From Promineifilum sp019695075 (GTDB lineage: Bacteria; Chloroflexota; Anaerolineae; Promineifilales; Promineifilaceae): a DNA stretch of 64,000 nt. Under the pieces are notes generated by a model that did not search any database, was not told the DNA's origin, and saw only the letters and a program-made list of their open reading frames with translations. The stretch is taken from the NCBI GenBank assembly GCA_026129185.1, contig JAHCIO010000023.1, positions 10,344-74,343 on the forward strand, read 5' to 3'. Shown here piece by piece: positions 35,092 to 44,764 of the stretch; position 1 is the first letter of the stretch, and every line of letters begins with the position of its first letter. The position numbers and the translations under genes were made by a program.

Positions 35092-35950
35092 AATAATCAC
35101 CTCGAATCAACTTGCTCATGGTGCGCAAGTGGGGCTTAAAGTTGTTGTGTTTGACGTCGCTGTAGAGCAACGAGACGCCGGCGCAATACTTGCTAAAGCC
35201 GGTCGTGCGCAGATTCAGGGCGCGCATCCGGCGGACGAACGCGGAGTCGCGGTTGATGCCATTCTGCTTCACCTCGGCGATGGCAATGCCGGGCAGGGCC
35301 ATCGTCCGGCCGTCGGCGCTGAAGCTCAGGTTCAGGTCGAGCGTCACCCGCTCGCAATCGGCCAGGCTGACCAGGGTGATGCGCGTGTACTCGTTCCACA
35401 GCTTCGGCTCCAGCGTCGTCGGGTCGAAGGGCAATTGCTCCTGGAGGAAACCGTCGGCGGCGGGCGTCAGCGTGTCCACAAAGGCATCGGTGGCGATGCG
35501 GCTCTTAACAGTGCGGCTGCGGCTGACCTTGTGCTTAACCTCCAGGAACGACAGGCGGCTATCGACGTAGCTGCGGCTGCGCACCTTGTAACGCTCGCGC
35601 CGGCCGCTGTGGTGCTGCTGGAAAAGCTCGAAGTCGGCCGTGTCGAAGTAGAGGGTGCGGTAGTGGTTCAGCCGCACGCCGTCGATGTCGAGGACGCGGT
35701 AGTCGTCGGCCAGACCGGCGAGGGCGGCGTAGAGCTGCCGCTCGGTCATGACGTATTTGGTATCGATGCGGTCTTGCAGGGCCACGCTGCTCATCTCGCT
35801 CAGGCTGATGGGCGCAAAGGTGGACAGCAGGCCGGCGAAGTCGGGGCCGAAGTCTTCCCAGCGCACCGGCCGGCCGTGGGTGGCCGGGGTGGGCGTTCCG
35901 TAGACAACTTGCGGCTGATTCGACTTGGACCATGAGAATTGATGTTGCAT
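35081..35950 (-). CDS. VTC-domain polyphosphate polymerase-like protein
   Basis: 289 residues from ATG 35950 (AAGG upstream); longer in-frame reading upstream is poor coding sequence. The VTC domain is complete: RIDTKYVMTERQL (about 62), TLYFDTADFELF, RERYKVRSRSYVDS, SFLEVKHKVSRSRTVK, TLDLNLSF, AIAEVKQNGINRDS and FSKYCAGVSLL, giving the Lys, Arg and Glu residues that line the tunnel of VTC4. It probably makes polyphosphate from ATP. It is the first gene of the VTC-DUF4956-CotH set. Confidence 0.9.
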   Translation of the reverse strand: MQHQFSWSKSNQPQVVYGTPTPATHGRPVRWEDFGPDFAGLLSTFAPISLSEMSSVALQDRIDTKYVMTERQLYAALAGLADDYRVLDIDGVRLNHYRTLYFDTADFELFQQHHSGRRERYKVRSRSYVDSRLSFLEVKHKVSRSRTVKSRIATDAFVDTLTPAADGFLQEQLPFDPTTLEPKLWNEYTRITLVSLADCERVTLDLNLSFSADGRTMALPGIAIAEVKQNGINRDSAFVRRMRALNLRTTGFSKYCAGVSLLYSDVKHNNFKPHLRTMSKLIRGDYYVQ

Positions 35951-36133
35951 GCGCTTCACCTTGGCGGAGAGCGAGACCGGCCTGGGCCGGCCCCGCTGTC
36001 CTGGATGATTGACCGCAGCCACGCGCCCGGTCATCGTTACGCTGGCAGTATGGCCCAAAAGTGTTAGGAAAATGTTTAGGAATGGTTGGAAGGCTGTAAA
36101 CCGGGCCAAGTCAAAAGAGAATTCCCAGGTATA

Positions 36134-36161
36134 TTGACATTTCCCTCTCGGCCGTTATTAT
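36134..36161 (+). promoter_or_regulatory. Strong promoter of the arginine operon
   Basis: A perfect TTGACA (36134-36139) and TATTAT (36156-36161, 5/6) are spaced by 16 bases. The predicted start near 36168 coincides with the leader-peptide ATG at 36169, so that peptide would be translated from a leaderless mRNA. Confidence 0.75.
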
Positions 36162-36168
36162 TCTCCCT

Positions 36169-36249
36169 ATGTTCGTTGACATGGCTCAGCCTTTCCCGCG
36201 CCGCCCTCGCCCGCCCCAGACTACAGGTCTGGTGTTTGTGGTTGCCTGA
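36169..36249 (+). CDS. Arginine operon leader peptide
   Basis: A 26-residue reading frame, MFVDMAQPFPRRPRPPQTTG followed by LVFVVA, with three Arg codons within four (CGC CGC CCT CGC at 36199-36210). It begins at the predicted transcription start and ends 28 bases before the terminator stem, within the attenuator. A second ATG at 36181 is in frame. The role would be to report arginyl-tRNA levels by ribosome stalling; the peptide itself need not have a function. It is too short for ordinary gene finding. Confidence 0.65.
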   Translation: MFVDMAQPFPRRPRPPQTTGLVFVVA

Positions 36250-36315
36250 GTCGCGCCCGAGCCGACACGGAGAAACCGACCGCCAGACCCTCTAGGGCCT
36301 GGCGGTCTTTTTTTT
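36216..36315 (+). terminator. Ribosome-mediated attenuator before argC
   Basis: Four segments can pair in two exclusive ways. Segment 1 CCAGAC (36216-36221) pairs with segment 2 GTCTGG (36227-36232). Segment 2 extended (36226-36234) pairs over nine positions with segment 3 (36281-36289). Segment 3 lies inside the 5' arm of an intrinsic terminator, GACCGCCAG (36278-36286) with CTGGCGGTC (36299-36307), followed by eight T (36308-36315). A ribosome stalled on the Arg codons covers segment 1, freeing 2 to block the terminator. No gene lies between this terminator and argC. Confidence 0.75.
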
Positions 36316-36401
36316 GGAGCGAAGATGAGTACAACCGGGACAACATACCCCCTCAAGCGGCCCGCCGCGACCGGCGAGCGCCGTCCGGCAAGGAGCGCGC
36401 C

Positions 36402-37409
36402 ATGATCCAAGCCGCCATCTATGGCGCGACGGGCTACACGGGCATGGAGATGGTCAAGCTCCTGCGCCGCCACCCCGCGGCCGACATCGCCTTCATCGTT
36501 TCCCAATCGCAGGCGGGCAAGACGCTGCGCGACGTGTTCCCCGCCGCGCCGGCCCTGCCGCTGCTGGCCGGCGCGGACGCGCCACTGGAGGCGGCCGACG
36601 TCGTCTTCCTCTGCCTGCCCCACGCCGCCGCGGCCGAGACGGCCCTCGTCGCCCTGGCCGCGGGCAAGCGCGTCATCGACCTGAGCGCCGACTTCCGCCT
36701 GCGCGACGCCGAGGTCTATCGCGCCTGGTACGCCCATAGCCACCCCGCGCCGGAACTGCTGGCCGAGGCTGTCTATGGCCTGACCGAGGTCAACCGGGCG
36801 GCGCTGCCGGGGGCGCGGCTGGTGGCCAACCCCGGCTGCTACCCGACGAGCGTCCTGCTAGCGCTGCGTCCGCTGCTGCTGAGCGACATCCCCCTGGCCG
36901 GGCCGATCATCGCCGACAGCGCCTCCGGCGTCAGCGGCGCGGGCCGCACGCCGACACAGACGAGCCACTTCGTCGAGGTGGCCGACAATTACAGCGCCTA
37001 CAAGATCGGCCGCGTCCATCGCCACCTGCCGGAGATGGAGCAGGCTATTGGCCAGTGGCGGGCCGGCGCGCCGCCGCTGATCTTCTCCCCCCACCTGCTG
37101 CCCGTGCCGCGCGGCATTCTGTCCACCATCTACGCGCAGTTGGGCGCGGACGCGAGCGAGGACGACCTGCGCGCGCGCTACCGGGTCGCTTACGACGGCG
37201 AGCCGTTCGTCGAGGTGCTGCCGCCGGGCGAAACAGCCTCACTGGCCCACGTCAACCACACCAACCGCTGCGCCATCGGCCTGAAGCTGGTTGGCCGGAC
37301 GCTCATCCTGACCTCGGCCATCGACAATCTGGTCAAAGGGGCTGCCGGACAGGCCGTCCAGAACATGAACGCGATGTTCGGCTGCGCCGAGACGACGGGG
37401 CTGCTATGA
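36402..37409 (+). CDS. argC: N-acetyl-gamma-glutamyl-phosphate reductase
   Basis: 335 residues, third enzyme of arginine synthesis. It reduces N-acetylglutamyl phosphate to the semialdehyde with NADPH. Visible are the nucleotide-binding IYGATGYTGMEMVKLL at the N-terminus, FLCLPHAAA, IDLSADFRL, and the active-site Cys in VANPGCYPTS (about 148), with the His-containing HRHLPEMEQ later. The normal length is about 340. The gene overlaps argB by four bases (ATGA). It is the first structural gene after the attenuator. Confidence 0.95.
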   Translation: MIQAAIYGATGYTGMEMVKLLRRHPAADIAFIVSQSQAGKTLRDVFPAAPALPLLAGADAPLEAADVVFLCLPHAAAAETALVALAAGKRVIDLSADFRLRDAEVYRAWYAHSHPAPELLAEAVYGLTEVNRAALPGARLVANPGCYPTSVLLALRPLLLSDIPLAGPIIADSASGVSGAGRTPTQTSHFVEVADNYSAYKIGRVHRHLPEMEQAIGQWRAGAPPLIFSPHLLPVPRGILSTIYAQLGADASEDDLRARYRVAYDGEPFVEVLPPGETASLAHVNHTNRCAIGLKLVGRTLILTSAIDNLVKGAAGQAVQNMNAMFGCAETTGLL

Positions 37410-38233
37410 CAGGCGACGACGGGCGGGCGATGGGCATCCACGTCATCAAGATCGGCGGCAACGAGATGAACGCCGGCGGTTTCCTGGAGGCGCTGGCCGC
37501 GGGGCTGGCGCGGCTGGCCGCGGACGCACCGCTGGTCGTCGTCCACGGCGGCGGGCAGGACATCGCCACGTTGCAGAGCCGGCTGGGCATCGAGCCGGTC
37601 AAGGTCGATGGCCTGCGCGTGACCGACGCCGAGTCGCTGGCCGTGGCCCAGATGGTGCTCTCCGGCCACACCAACAAGCAGGTCGTCCGGGCGCTGCTGG
37701 GCGCGGGGCTGGACGCGGTCGGGCTGAGCGGCGTGGACGGCCGGCTGCTAACCTGTCGCCGCAAGCGTCACCCGACGGTTGACCTGGGCCTGGTGGGCGA
37801 GGTGACGGCCGTGCGCGGCGAGCTGCTGCAACGGCTGCTGGCGGGGGGCATCACCCCGGTCATCTCGCCCATCTCCCTGGGCGTGGACGGCCAGACCTAT
37901 AACGTCAACGCCGACGAGGCCGCCGGGGCCATCGCCGCCGCGCTGGGGGCGGCGCAACTCGATTTCGTCTCCAACGTGCCCGGCGTGCTGGCCGGCGGCG
38001 AGCGGCTGCCGCAACTGACGCCGGACGCGGCCGAGGCGCTCATCGCCGGCGGCGTCATCAGCGGCGGCATGATCCCCAAGGTACGCACCGCCCTCGATGC
38101 CCTGGCCCGCGGCGTCCCCCGCGTGCGTATCGTCGATCTCGCCGGGCTGGCCGGCGCCGCCGGCACGGTCTTCTCTGGGCTGACCGCCGACCACGGACGA
38201 CAGACCACTGACCACTGTCTTACTGACCACTGA
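37406..38233 (+). CDS. argB: N-acetylglutamate kinase
   Basis: 275 residues from ATG 37406 overlapping the argC stop; ATG 37430 is an alternative. An amino-acid-kinase fold with IKIGGNEM, VVVHGGGQDI (substrate phosphate loop), VDGLRVTDAESL, LSGVDGRLL, YNVNADEAAGAIAAAL and GGMIPKV. It phosphorylates N-acetylglutamate. A LysW-type aminoadipate kinase is a possible paralogue, but no LysW gene is nearby. The last 15 or so residues (TADHGRQTTDHCLTDH) are encoded by a period-7 DNA repeat and are not part of the fold. Confidence 0.92.
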   Translation: MTGDDGRAMGIHVIKIGGNEMNAGGFLEALAAGLARLAADAPLVVVHGGGQDIATLQSRLGIEPVKVDGLRVTDAESLAVAQMVLSGHTNKQVVRALLGAGLDAVGLSGVDGRLLTCRRKRHPTVDLGLVGEVTAVRGELLQRLLAGGITPVISPISLGVDGQTYNVNADEAAGAIAAALGAAQLDFVSNVPGVLAGGERLPQLTPDAAEALIAGGVISGGMIPKVRTALDALARGVPRVRIVDLAGLAGAAGTVFSGLTADHGRQTTDHCLTDH

Positions 38234-38258
38234 CCTACTGACCTACTGACCACTGACC
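38182..38258 (+). repeat. Period-7/8 ACTGACC repeat at the argB-argD junction
   Basis: About ten imperfect units grading from GACCGCC to GACCACT and ACTGACCT cover the argB stop codon and run up to the argD start codon. It belongs to the same style as 4917-4988 and 5786-5849. Confidence 0.75.
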
Positions 38259-39447
<1,189 letters not shown>

Positions 39448-39464
<17 letters not shown>

Positions 39465-39540
39465 GATGCCAGGACGCAAAGACAGAGAGTTCTTTTCTCA
39501 TTGCGTCCTGGCGTCTATTGCGCCCTGGCGTTGAGGTTTT
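39448..39540 (+). repeat. ACGCAAGGACGC-type inverted repeat after argD
   Basis: Short units such as ACGCAAGG, ACGCTAAG and ACGCAAAG are followed after a short spacer by TTGCGTCCTGGCGTC and TTGCGCCCTGGCG, giving an imperfect hairpin. Copies occur at 48541-48625 and 57771-57846. Confidence 0.75.
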
Positions 39541-39557
39541 TAACAGGAGAAGAAGCC

Positions 39558-40130
39558 ATGAGCCTGGATTACCGCCTGAACACGACCGGCCACGGTACGA
39601 CCGGCCACGGTACGACCGGCCAGTCCGCCCGCTCCGTCGGCCCGCGGCTGGCGACGCTGACGCCGGCCGACTGGCCGGCTGTGCGCGCCATCTACGAAGA
39701 AGGCATCGCCACGGGCAACGCCACCTTCGAGACGGTCGCGCCGGAGTGGCCGGCCTGGGACGCGGCCCGGCTGCCGTGTTGCCGGCTGGCGGCGCGGCGC
39801 GGGCGGCGGGTGCTGGGTTGGGCGGCGCTCAGCCCGGTGTCGTCGCGGGCGGTCTACCGGGGCGTGGCCGAGGTCAGTATCTACGTCGCCGCGGCGGCGC
39901 GTGGGCAGGGCGTCGGCCGGCTGCTCATGGGCGGGCTGGTGGCCGCGTCGGAGGAGGCCGGCCTGTGGACGCTGCAAGCGGGCATCTTCCCGGAGAACGC
40001 CGCCAGCCTGGCGCTACACCGCGCCCTCGGCTTCCGCGTCGTCGGCCGGCGCGAGCGGCTGGGGTTGCTCCACGGCGTCTGGCGCGACGCGTTGCTGCTG
40101 GAGCGACGCAGCGACCGCGCCGGCGTCTAG
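39558..40130 (+). CDS. GNAT acetyltransferase of the phosphinothricin-acetyltransferase type
   Basis: 190 residues from ATG 39558 with AGGAGAAG upstream. The GNAT fold begins near residue 30 (LATLTPADWPAVRAIYEEGIATGNATFE) and has the acetyl-CoA loop AAARGQGVGRLLM (about 112) and FPENAASLALHRALGFRVVG. The N-terminus carries an in-frame pentapeptide repeat TTGHGTTGHGTTG, encoded by 15-base DNA repeats. It closes the arginine operon and could serve as an N-acetylglutamate synthase of the short kind, but the closest pattern is methionine-sulfone/phosphinothricin acetyltransferase, so the role is open. Confidence 0.85.
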   Translation: MSLDYRLNTTGHGTTGHGTTGQSARSVGPRLATLTPADWPAVRAIYEEGIATGNATFETVAPEWPAWDAARLPCCRLAARRGRRVLGWAALSPVSSRAVYRGVAEVSIYVAAAARGQGVGRLLMGGLVAASEEAGLWTLQAGIFPENAASLALHRALGFRVVGRRERLGLLHGVWRDALLLERRSDRAGV

Positions 40131-40151
40131 GGTGTGTAGGCCAAGGAGCGC

Positions 40152-40213
40152 TGATAGGGATTAGGGGCTAGGGGCTAGTGGAAGAGCGCTCTTCCCTAGC
40201 CCCTAGTCCCTAA
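40152..40213 (+). repeat. CTAGGGG heptamer element with palindromic centre
   Basis: GATTAGGGGCTAGGGGCTAG runs into the palindrome GGAAGAGCGCTCTTCC and then the complementary CCTAGCCCCTAGTCCC. It is the same family as 32328-32497. It fills most of the gap between the GNAT gene and the next gene. Confidence 0.8.
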
Positions 40214-40255
40214 CCTGCCGCGCGGCGTTGCCCGTTCGCCGCGCCTGGGCCATAC

Positions 40256-43200
40256 TTGGCGGTTGTGACCGTCATCGACGCCGACAGCAGCCCGCCCGGC
40301 GGCCGGCGCGCATCTTCCCGACGCGCCACGGCCGCCTGGCTGCTGCTCATCCTTCTGCTCGGCCTGCCGCTGATCACGCCGCTGCTCAATGGCGCGGCCG
40401 TGCCCTGCACCCACGATGGCCACCTCCACTACCACCGCGTCGCCGCCCTGGCCCACGCCTGGGGCAACGGCATCTACCTGACGCGCTGGCTGCCCGACCT
40501 GGCCTTTGGCTACGGCTACCCCTTCTTCGTCTTCCGCGAGGCCGCGCCGCTCTACGCCGTCCTGCTGCCCCATCTGGCCGGGCTGGCCCTGCCGGCGGCC
40601 TCGAACCTGTTCTATGCCCTGACCATCCTGGCCGCGGGCATCTTCATGGGCCTGTGGGCGCGCGACGTGCTGGGGGCGCGGGCGGCGGTCGTCTCGGCCG
40701 TGGCCTACATGGCCGCGCCCTACGTGCTGGTTGACGCCCTCGTGCGCGGCAACGCGCCGGAGTCGCTGGCCCTGCCGCTGCTGCCGTTTCTGCTGTGGGT
40801 CGGGCGGCGCTGGGTGCTGGGCGGCTCCGTGCGCGCCTTCCTGGCCGGCGCGCTGGGCCTGGCGCTGCTGTCGTTCAGCCACAATATCTCGACGTTCATC
40901 TTCGCGCCGACGCTGTTGGTGTACTTGTTGGCATTGGCCGTCTTTGGACAGCGGGGGAGCCGGGGAGCGGGGGAGCCGGGGAGAACTCTTCGCTCCCCTG
41001 CTCCCCCGCCCCCCCGCTCCCCCGCTATCTTTCGCGCCTTCGCCCTGCTCGCCCTCGGCCTCGGCCTGGCCTTCTTCTACACCGGCGGGGCCGTGCTGGA
41101 GATGGACGAGGTAACGCTGGAGCGCTCGACGACGACGCGCAACAACGACTGGCGCTTCAACTTCGCCACCGCCGGCGAAATCCTCGCCCCCGTGGCCCCG
41201 GAAGACCCGACGCTGGTCAACCCGCCGTTGCGATTGCGGCTAGGCTGGGCGCCGGCGCTGCTGGCCGCGCTGGGGGCGGCCGGCTTGCTGTGGCTGCGCG
41301 GCACGGATGCCCGCATCCGCGAGCAGCGGCTGCACATCTGGCTGATGCTGGCGGCGACGGCCGTCTACCTGTTCATGGCCCTGTCCATCTCCCGTCCGGT
41401 GTGGGAGCGGCTGCCGCTGATCGACTTTGTGCAATTCCCGTGGCGCTTCGTCGGCCGGGCGGCGCTGCCGGTGGCCTTCCTGGCCGGCGTGCCGTGGAGT
41501 GACGGCCGACCGCCGACCGCCGCGGCCCGCTCCCTGTCGTTCATTGGTCTCGTCGTCGCCGTTGCCTTGCTGCTGCTCGAAGCCGTGCCCAATCTCTACC
41601 CGCGCCTGTGCGTCGAGGAGCCATTCCCGACCATCCTGACCGTCCACGCCTATGAGCGGGCCACCGGCCTGGTCGGCGTAGACCCGGAGGGCAGTTACTT
41701 CCCGCGCACGGTGCTGGAGCGGCCGACCGGCTCGCCGCTGGAGGCCGACTTCGCCGCCGGGCGCGCGCCGCAGCGCTTCGACGCCACCGCCCTGCCGCCC
41801 GGAGCGACCCTCAGCGACGTGGTCTACGCCGGGCACGGCGTGGCGCTGACCGTCAGCGCGCCAACAGCCTTCACCGCCCGCTACCTGAGCTTCGCCTTTC
41901 CCGGCTGGTCGGCCCGCGTCGATGGCGCGCCAGTGGCCATCACCGCCGAGGCGCCGTCGGGGCTAATCACCTTCCCCGTGCCGGCGGGGACGCACCGCGT
42001 CGAGGTGCGCTGGGGAGCGACGCCGCTGCGGCTGGCGCTGGTGGGGCTAAGCGGGCTGGCGGGGGTGGGCGTGGTCGTCGTGGCCGTCATGGGCCGGCGC
42101 AGGAAGGCAGCTCGCGTCGCCTGGCCCGTCGCCCACACGGCGCGGCTGCGTTGGCGCGAATGGGCGGCGCTGGCGCTGCTGGCCCTGGGGCTGCTGGCCG
42201 TCAAGGCGCTCGTCATCGACCAGACCGAGACGCCTCTGAGAGCGGCAACCGGGCCACGCTTGCGGGCCGAGGAAGTGGCCGCGATTGGCTCGGCCGAGAT
42301 GCGCCTGGAAGGGGCGCGGCCGGCCACGGCGCGGGTCGCCGCGGGCGAGACGTTCGACATCAACATGGCCTGGCGGCTGGTCGCCCCGGCCACGACCGAC
42401 TACCAGACCGAGGTCTGGCTGGAGGACGCGGATGGGCTGGTCTGGAGCGTCAAGGGCACGGAGCGCCCGCGCGTTTTCGAGGACGCGCCGCCGACGCGGC
42501 AGTGGGCCGTCGGCGAGTGGGGTTGGGACAGCCGCGAGGTGCGCGTGCTGAGCGGCGCGCCGCCGGGCGATTACGCCGTGGTCATGACCCTGTTCGACAA
42601 GGCCACGCTCCAGCCGGCAACACTCAGCAACGCCGGCAGCGGCGCGGTGCTCGGCCCGACGGCGATCATCGGCCACGTGACGGTGGTCAACCCGCGCCGG
42701 GCGCAGCCGCCGGAGGCGCAGTACCCGCTGGACGCGGCCGTGCCGGACACAGGGCTGCGATTGCTGGGCTACAACCAGGATCGGGCGGCGGCCGCGCCGG
42801 GCGATCCTGTCCTGCTGACGCTATTCCTGGCCTGCGACGGGCTAGGCGACTGCGCCCGCGTCCGGCTGCAACTGCTGGACGAGGCCGGCGAGCGGCGCGG
42901 CGTGTGGGACGTGCCCGCTATCCGCGCGGGGTTGCCGGCCGAGAGCTGGCCGGCCGGCGGCTTCCTGCGCGGCCAGCACCTGCTCAGCCTGCCGCGCGAC
43001 CTGGCCACCGGGCGCTACCGCTTCACGCTCAACGGCCTGCCCCTGGGCGAGATCAGCGTGACCGCGCCCGACCGCCAGTTCACCGCCCCGCCTCTGGCCG
43101 TCGAACTCAACGCCCCCTTCACCGCTCCCGACCCCGTCGCCACGTTGCTGGGAATCGCCACGTCTCCCCAGCCCTCCTGCACCCCCGCCCCCCCACTCTT

Positions 43201-43507
43201 CTGCCTGCCCCTCGTCTGGCGCGCCGACGGCGAGCCGGAGGTCGCCTATCGCGTCTTCGTCCACCTGGTCGATGCCGCCGGCAACATCATCGCCCAATCC
43301 GACGCCGCCCCGGCCAACTGGACGCGGCCGGCGACCGGCTGGCTGGCCGGCGAGGTCATCGTCGATACGCACGCGCTGACGCTGCCGGAGCCGTTCCCGG
43401 TCGGGCCGCTGACGCTGCGCGTCGGCCTGTATGACCCGGACACGAACGCACGGCTAACCAGCGGCGCGAGCGACTTCGTGGCTATCCCCTGGCCGGTCGC
43501 GCCCTAG
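40256..43507 (+). CDS. Large polytopic membrane protein with PTPS-related domain
   Basis: Up to 1083 residues from TTG 40256; GTG 40265 is the other candidate and neither has a ribosome site. The first 450 residues hold about ten membrane helices with HDGHLHYHRVAALAHAW, LPDLAFGYGYPFFVF and LSFSHNISTF, a pattern seen in the 6-pyruvoyl-tetrahydropterin-synthase-related membrane family (probable glycosyltransferase-like, no proven activity). A helix near 605 and another near 650 separate two outer beta-rich regions (about 460-600 and 670-1080). A period-8 DNA repeat is inserted in frame at residues 232-257. Confidence 0.78.
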   Translation: MAVVTVIDADSSPPGGRRASSRRATAAWLLLILLLGLPLITPLLNGAAVPCTHDGHLHYHRVAALAHAWGNGIYLTRWLPDLAFGYGYPFFVFREAAPLYAVLLPHLAGLALPAASNLFYALTILAAGIFMGLWARDVLGARAAVVSAVAYMAAPYVLVDALVRGNAPESLALPLLPFLLWVGRRWVLGGSVRAFLAGALGLALLSFSHNISTFIFAPTLLVYLLALAVFGQRGSRGAGEPGRTLRSPAPPPPRSPAIFRAFALLALGLGLAFFYTGGAVLEMDEVTLERSTTTRNNDWRFNFATAGEILAPVAPEDPTLVNPPLRLRLGWAPALLAALGAAGLLWLRGTDARIREQRLHIWLMLAATAVYLFMALSISRPVWERLPLIDFVQFPWRFVGRAALPVAFLAGVPWSDGRPPTAAARSLSFIGLVVAVALLLLEAVPNLYPRLCVEEPFPTILTVHAYERATGLVGVDPEGSYFPRTVLERPTGSPLEADFAAGRAPQRFDATALPPGATLSDVVYAGHGVALTVSAPTAFTARYLSFAFPGWSARVDGAPVAITAEAPSGLITFPVPAGTHRVEVRWGATPLRLALVGLSGLAGVGVVVVAVMGRRRKAARVAWPVAHTARLRWREWAALALLALGLLAVKALVIDQTETPLRAATGPRLRAEEVAAIGSAEMRLEGARPATARVAAGETFDINMAWRLVAPATTDYQTEVWLEDADGLVWSVKGTERPRVFEDAPPTRQWAVGEWGWDSREVRVLSGAPPGDYAVVMTLFDKATLQPATLSNAGSGAVLGPTAIIGHVTVVNPRRAQPPEAQYPLDAAVPDTGLRLLGYNQDRAAAAPGDPVLLTLFLACDGLGDCARVRLQLLDEAGERRGVWDVPAIRAGLPAESWPAGGFLRGQHLLSLPRDLATGRYRFTLNGLPLGEISVTAPDRQFTAPPLAVELNAPFTAPDPVATLLGIATSPQPSCTPAPPLFCLPLVWRADGEPEVAYRVFVHLVDAAGNIIAQSDAAPANWTRPATGWLAGEVIVDTHALTLPEPFPVGPLTLRVGLYDPDTNARLTSGASDFVAIPWPVAP
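40951..41026 (+). repeat. Period-8 GGGGAGCC repeat inserted in a coding sequence
   Basis: Four units of GGGGAGCC/GGGGAGCG, a short AACTCTTCG centre, then CTCCCCTG and CTCCCCCGC in inverted order. It is read through in frame as a Gly/Arg/Pro-rich loop between two membrane helices. Confidence 0.8.
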
Positions 43508-44415
43508 GGCACCTCGCGCCCGGCCGACGCCTCCCAGATAGCGAACCACTGCTGCCGATCCAGCGCCAGCGCCTCGGCCGCGGCGGCGGCGCGCACGCGC
43601 TCCAGCCGGCCCGTGCCCAGCACCGGCAGCACCCGCGCCGGGTGGCGCAGCAGCCAGGCCAAAGCGACCTGATCGACGCCCGCGCCGCCCAATTCCTGAC
43701 CGACGCGCTCGAGCGCCCACCGCACCCGCCCGGTTCGCTCGTCGCCGGGGTTGAATAACCGCCCGCCGACCAGCGGCGACCAGGCCATCGGCGGCACGCG
43801 CAGCCGTTGGGCCTGGTCGAGCGTGCCGTCATGGAGCGGATCGAGAGCCAGCACCGACAGCTCGATCTGGTTGGTGACCAGGGGAAAGTCGAGGCGCGCT
43901 TGCAGCAGGTCGAACTGCCAGGGCATGAAGTTGCTGACGCCGAAGGCCAGCGCCTTGCCGGCCGCCCGCAGCGCCGCGAACGCCTCGGCCACCTCGTCGG
44001 CGTCCAGCAGCGGATCGGGGCGGTGGATGAGCAGCAGGTCGAGGCGATCGGTGTGGAAGTGGCGCAGGGCGTTTTCGGCCGCGCCGGCGATGGCGGCGCG
44101 GCTGGTGTCATAGTGATGGACGCGGTTGCCCGGCCGGTTGCCGCTGACGAGCTGGATGCCGCACTTGGTGACCAACTCCAGGCGGTCGCGCAGCCCCGGC
44201 TCGGCCGCCAGCGCCGCGCCGAAGCGCTCCTCGCAGGTGTAGCCGCCGTAGATGTCGGCGTTGTCGAAGGTGGTGATGCCCAGGTCGAGGCAGCCGTGGA
44301 TGAAGCCCAGCAGCGCGCCGGTGTCCATGCCCCAGTCGCCCAGCCGCCACACCCCGGCCACCAAGCGCGAGAGCGCCGGCCCGGCGTCGGTCATTTGAAT
44401 GCGCGAGACAGCCAT
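43504..44415 (-). CDS. Aldo/keto reductase (YdhF-like)
   Basis: 303 residues from ATG 44415 with GGAGA twelve bases upstream; an in-frame ATG further up adds a low-complexity tail. It is an NADPH-dependent TIM barrel. Motifs are GITTFDNADIYGGYTCEERFG (catalytic Asp and Tyr), ELVTKCG (Lys), LLLIHRPDPLLD (His), FGVSNFMPWQ, NQIELSVL and LPVLGTGRLERV. It converges with the membrane-protein gene and the two stops overlap by four bases. Substrate unknown. Confidence 0.92.
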   Translation of the reverse strand: MAVSRIQMTDAGPALSRLVAGVWRLGDWGMDTGALLGFIHGCLDLGITTFDNADIYGGYTCEERFGAALAAEPGLRDRLELVTKCGIQLVSGNRPGNRVHHYDTSRAAIAGAAENALRHFHTDRLDLLLIHRPDPLLDADEVAEAFAALRAAGKALAFGVSNFMPWQFDLLQARLDFPLVTNQIELSVLALDPLHDGTLDQAQRLRVPPMAWSPLVGGRLFNPGDERTGRVRWALERVGQELGGAGVDQVALAWLLRHPARVLPVLGTGRLERVRAAAAAEALALDRQQWFAIWEASAGREVP

Positions 44416-44464
44416 ATCGTTTTCTCCTTCGCCGCCACGCTCCGCGCCAGCGCCCGCCCCGCGG

Positions 44465-44740
44465 CTACTGGAGGCCATAGGAGGCGAAGCCAAAGACCAT
44501 GATCAGAAAGATGTAGATGCACAGCAGGGGGATGGCGATCAGAAAACCGGCCAGTAAGTAATGGCCATAGACGGCAAACGCCCGCTTGAGCAGGTTGTGG
44601 CTGAGCAGCCAGGTGTTGGGCAGGCCGGCCTTCGGCTCCAGGCGTTCCTGCGTCTCCAGGGCGTTGACCCGGCCGCGCAGGTACTCAAGCTCCTGGCGCA
44701 TGGCTTCGATCTGCTTCAGGGTTTCGTCGTCTTCGTACAC
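44465..44740 (-). CDS. Small coiled-coil plus membrane-hairpin protein
   Basis: 91 residues from GTG 44740 with GGAGG five bases upstream. Residues 4-35 form a predicted coiled coil (DDETLKQIEAMRQELEYLRG), and residues 57-88 hold one long or two short hydrophobic segments (YLLAGFLIAIPLLCIYIFLIMVF). I do not recognise the family. It lies between the aldo/keto reductase gene and an MmcQ-type gene on the same strand. Confidence 0.7.
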   Translation of the reverse strand: MYEDDETLKQIEAMRQELEYLRGRVNALETQERLEPKAGLPNTWLLSHNLLKRAFAVYGHYLLAGFLIAIPLLCIYIFLIMVFGFASYGLQ

Positions 44741-44764
44741 AATGTCCTCCAGTTGTCGCTCTTC

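Noticed and set aside
37406..38233. LysW-dependent lysine/arginine pathway instead of the acetylated arginine pathway
   Set aside because: No LysW-type small acidic zinc protein or LysX-like ligase is nearby, and the ArgB/ArgC motifs fit the acetylated pathway.
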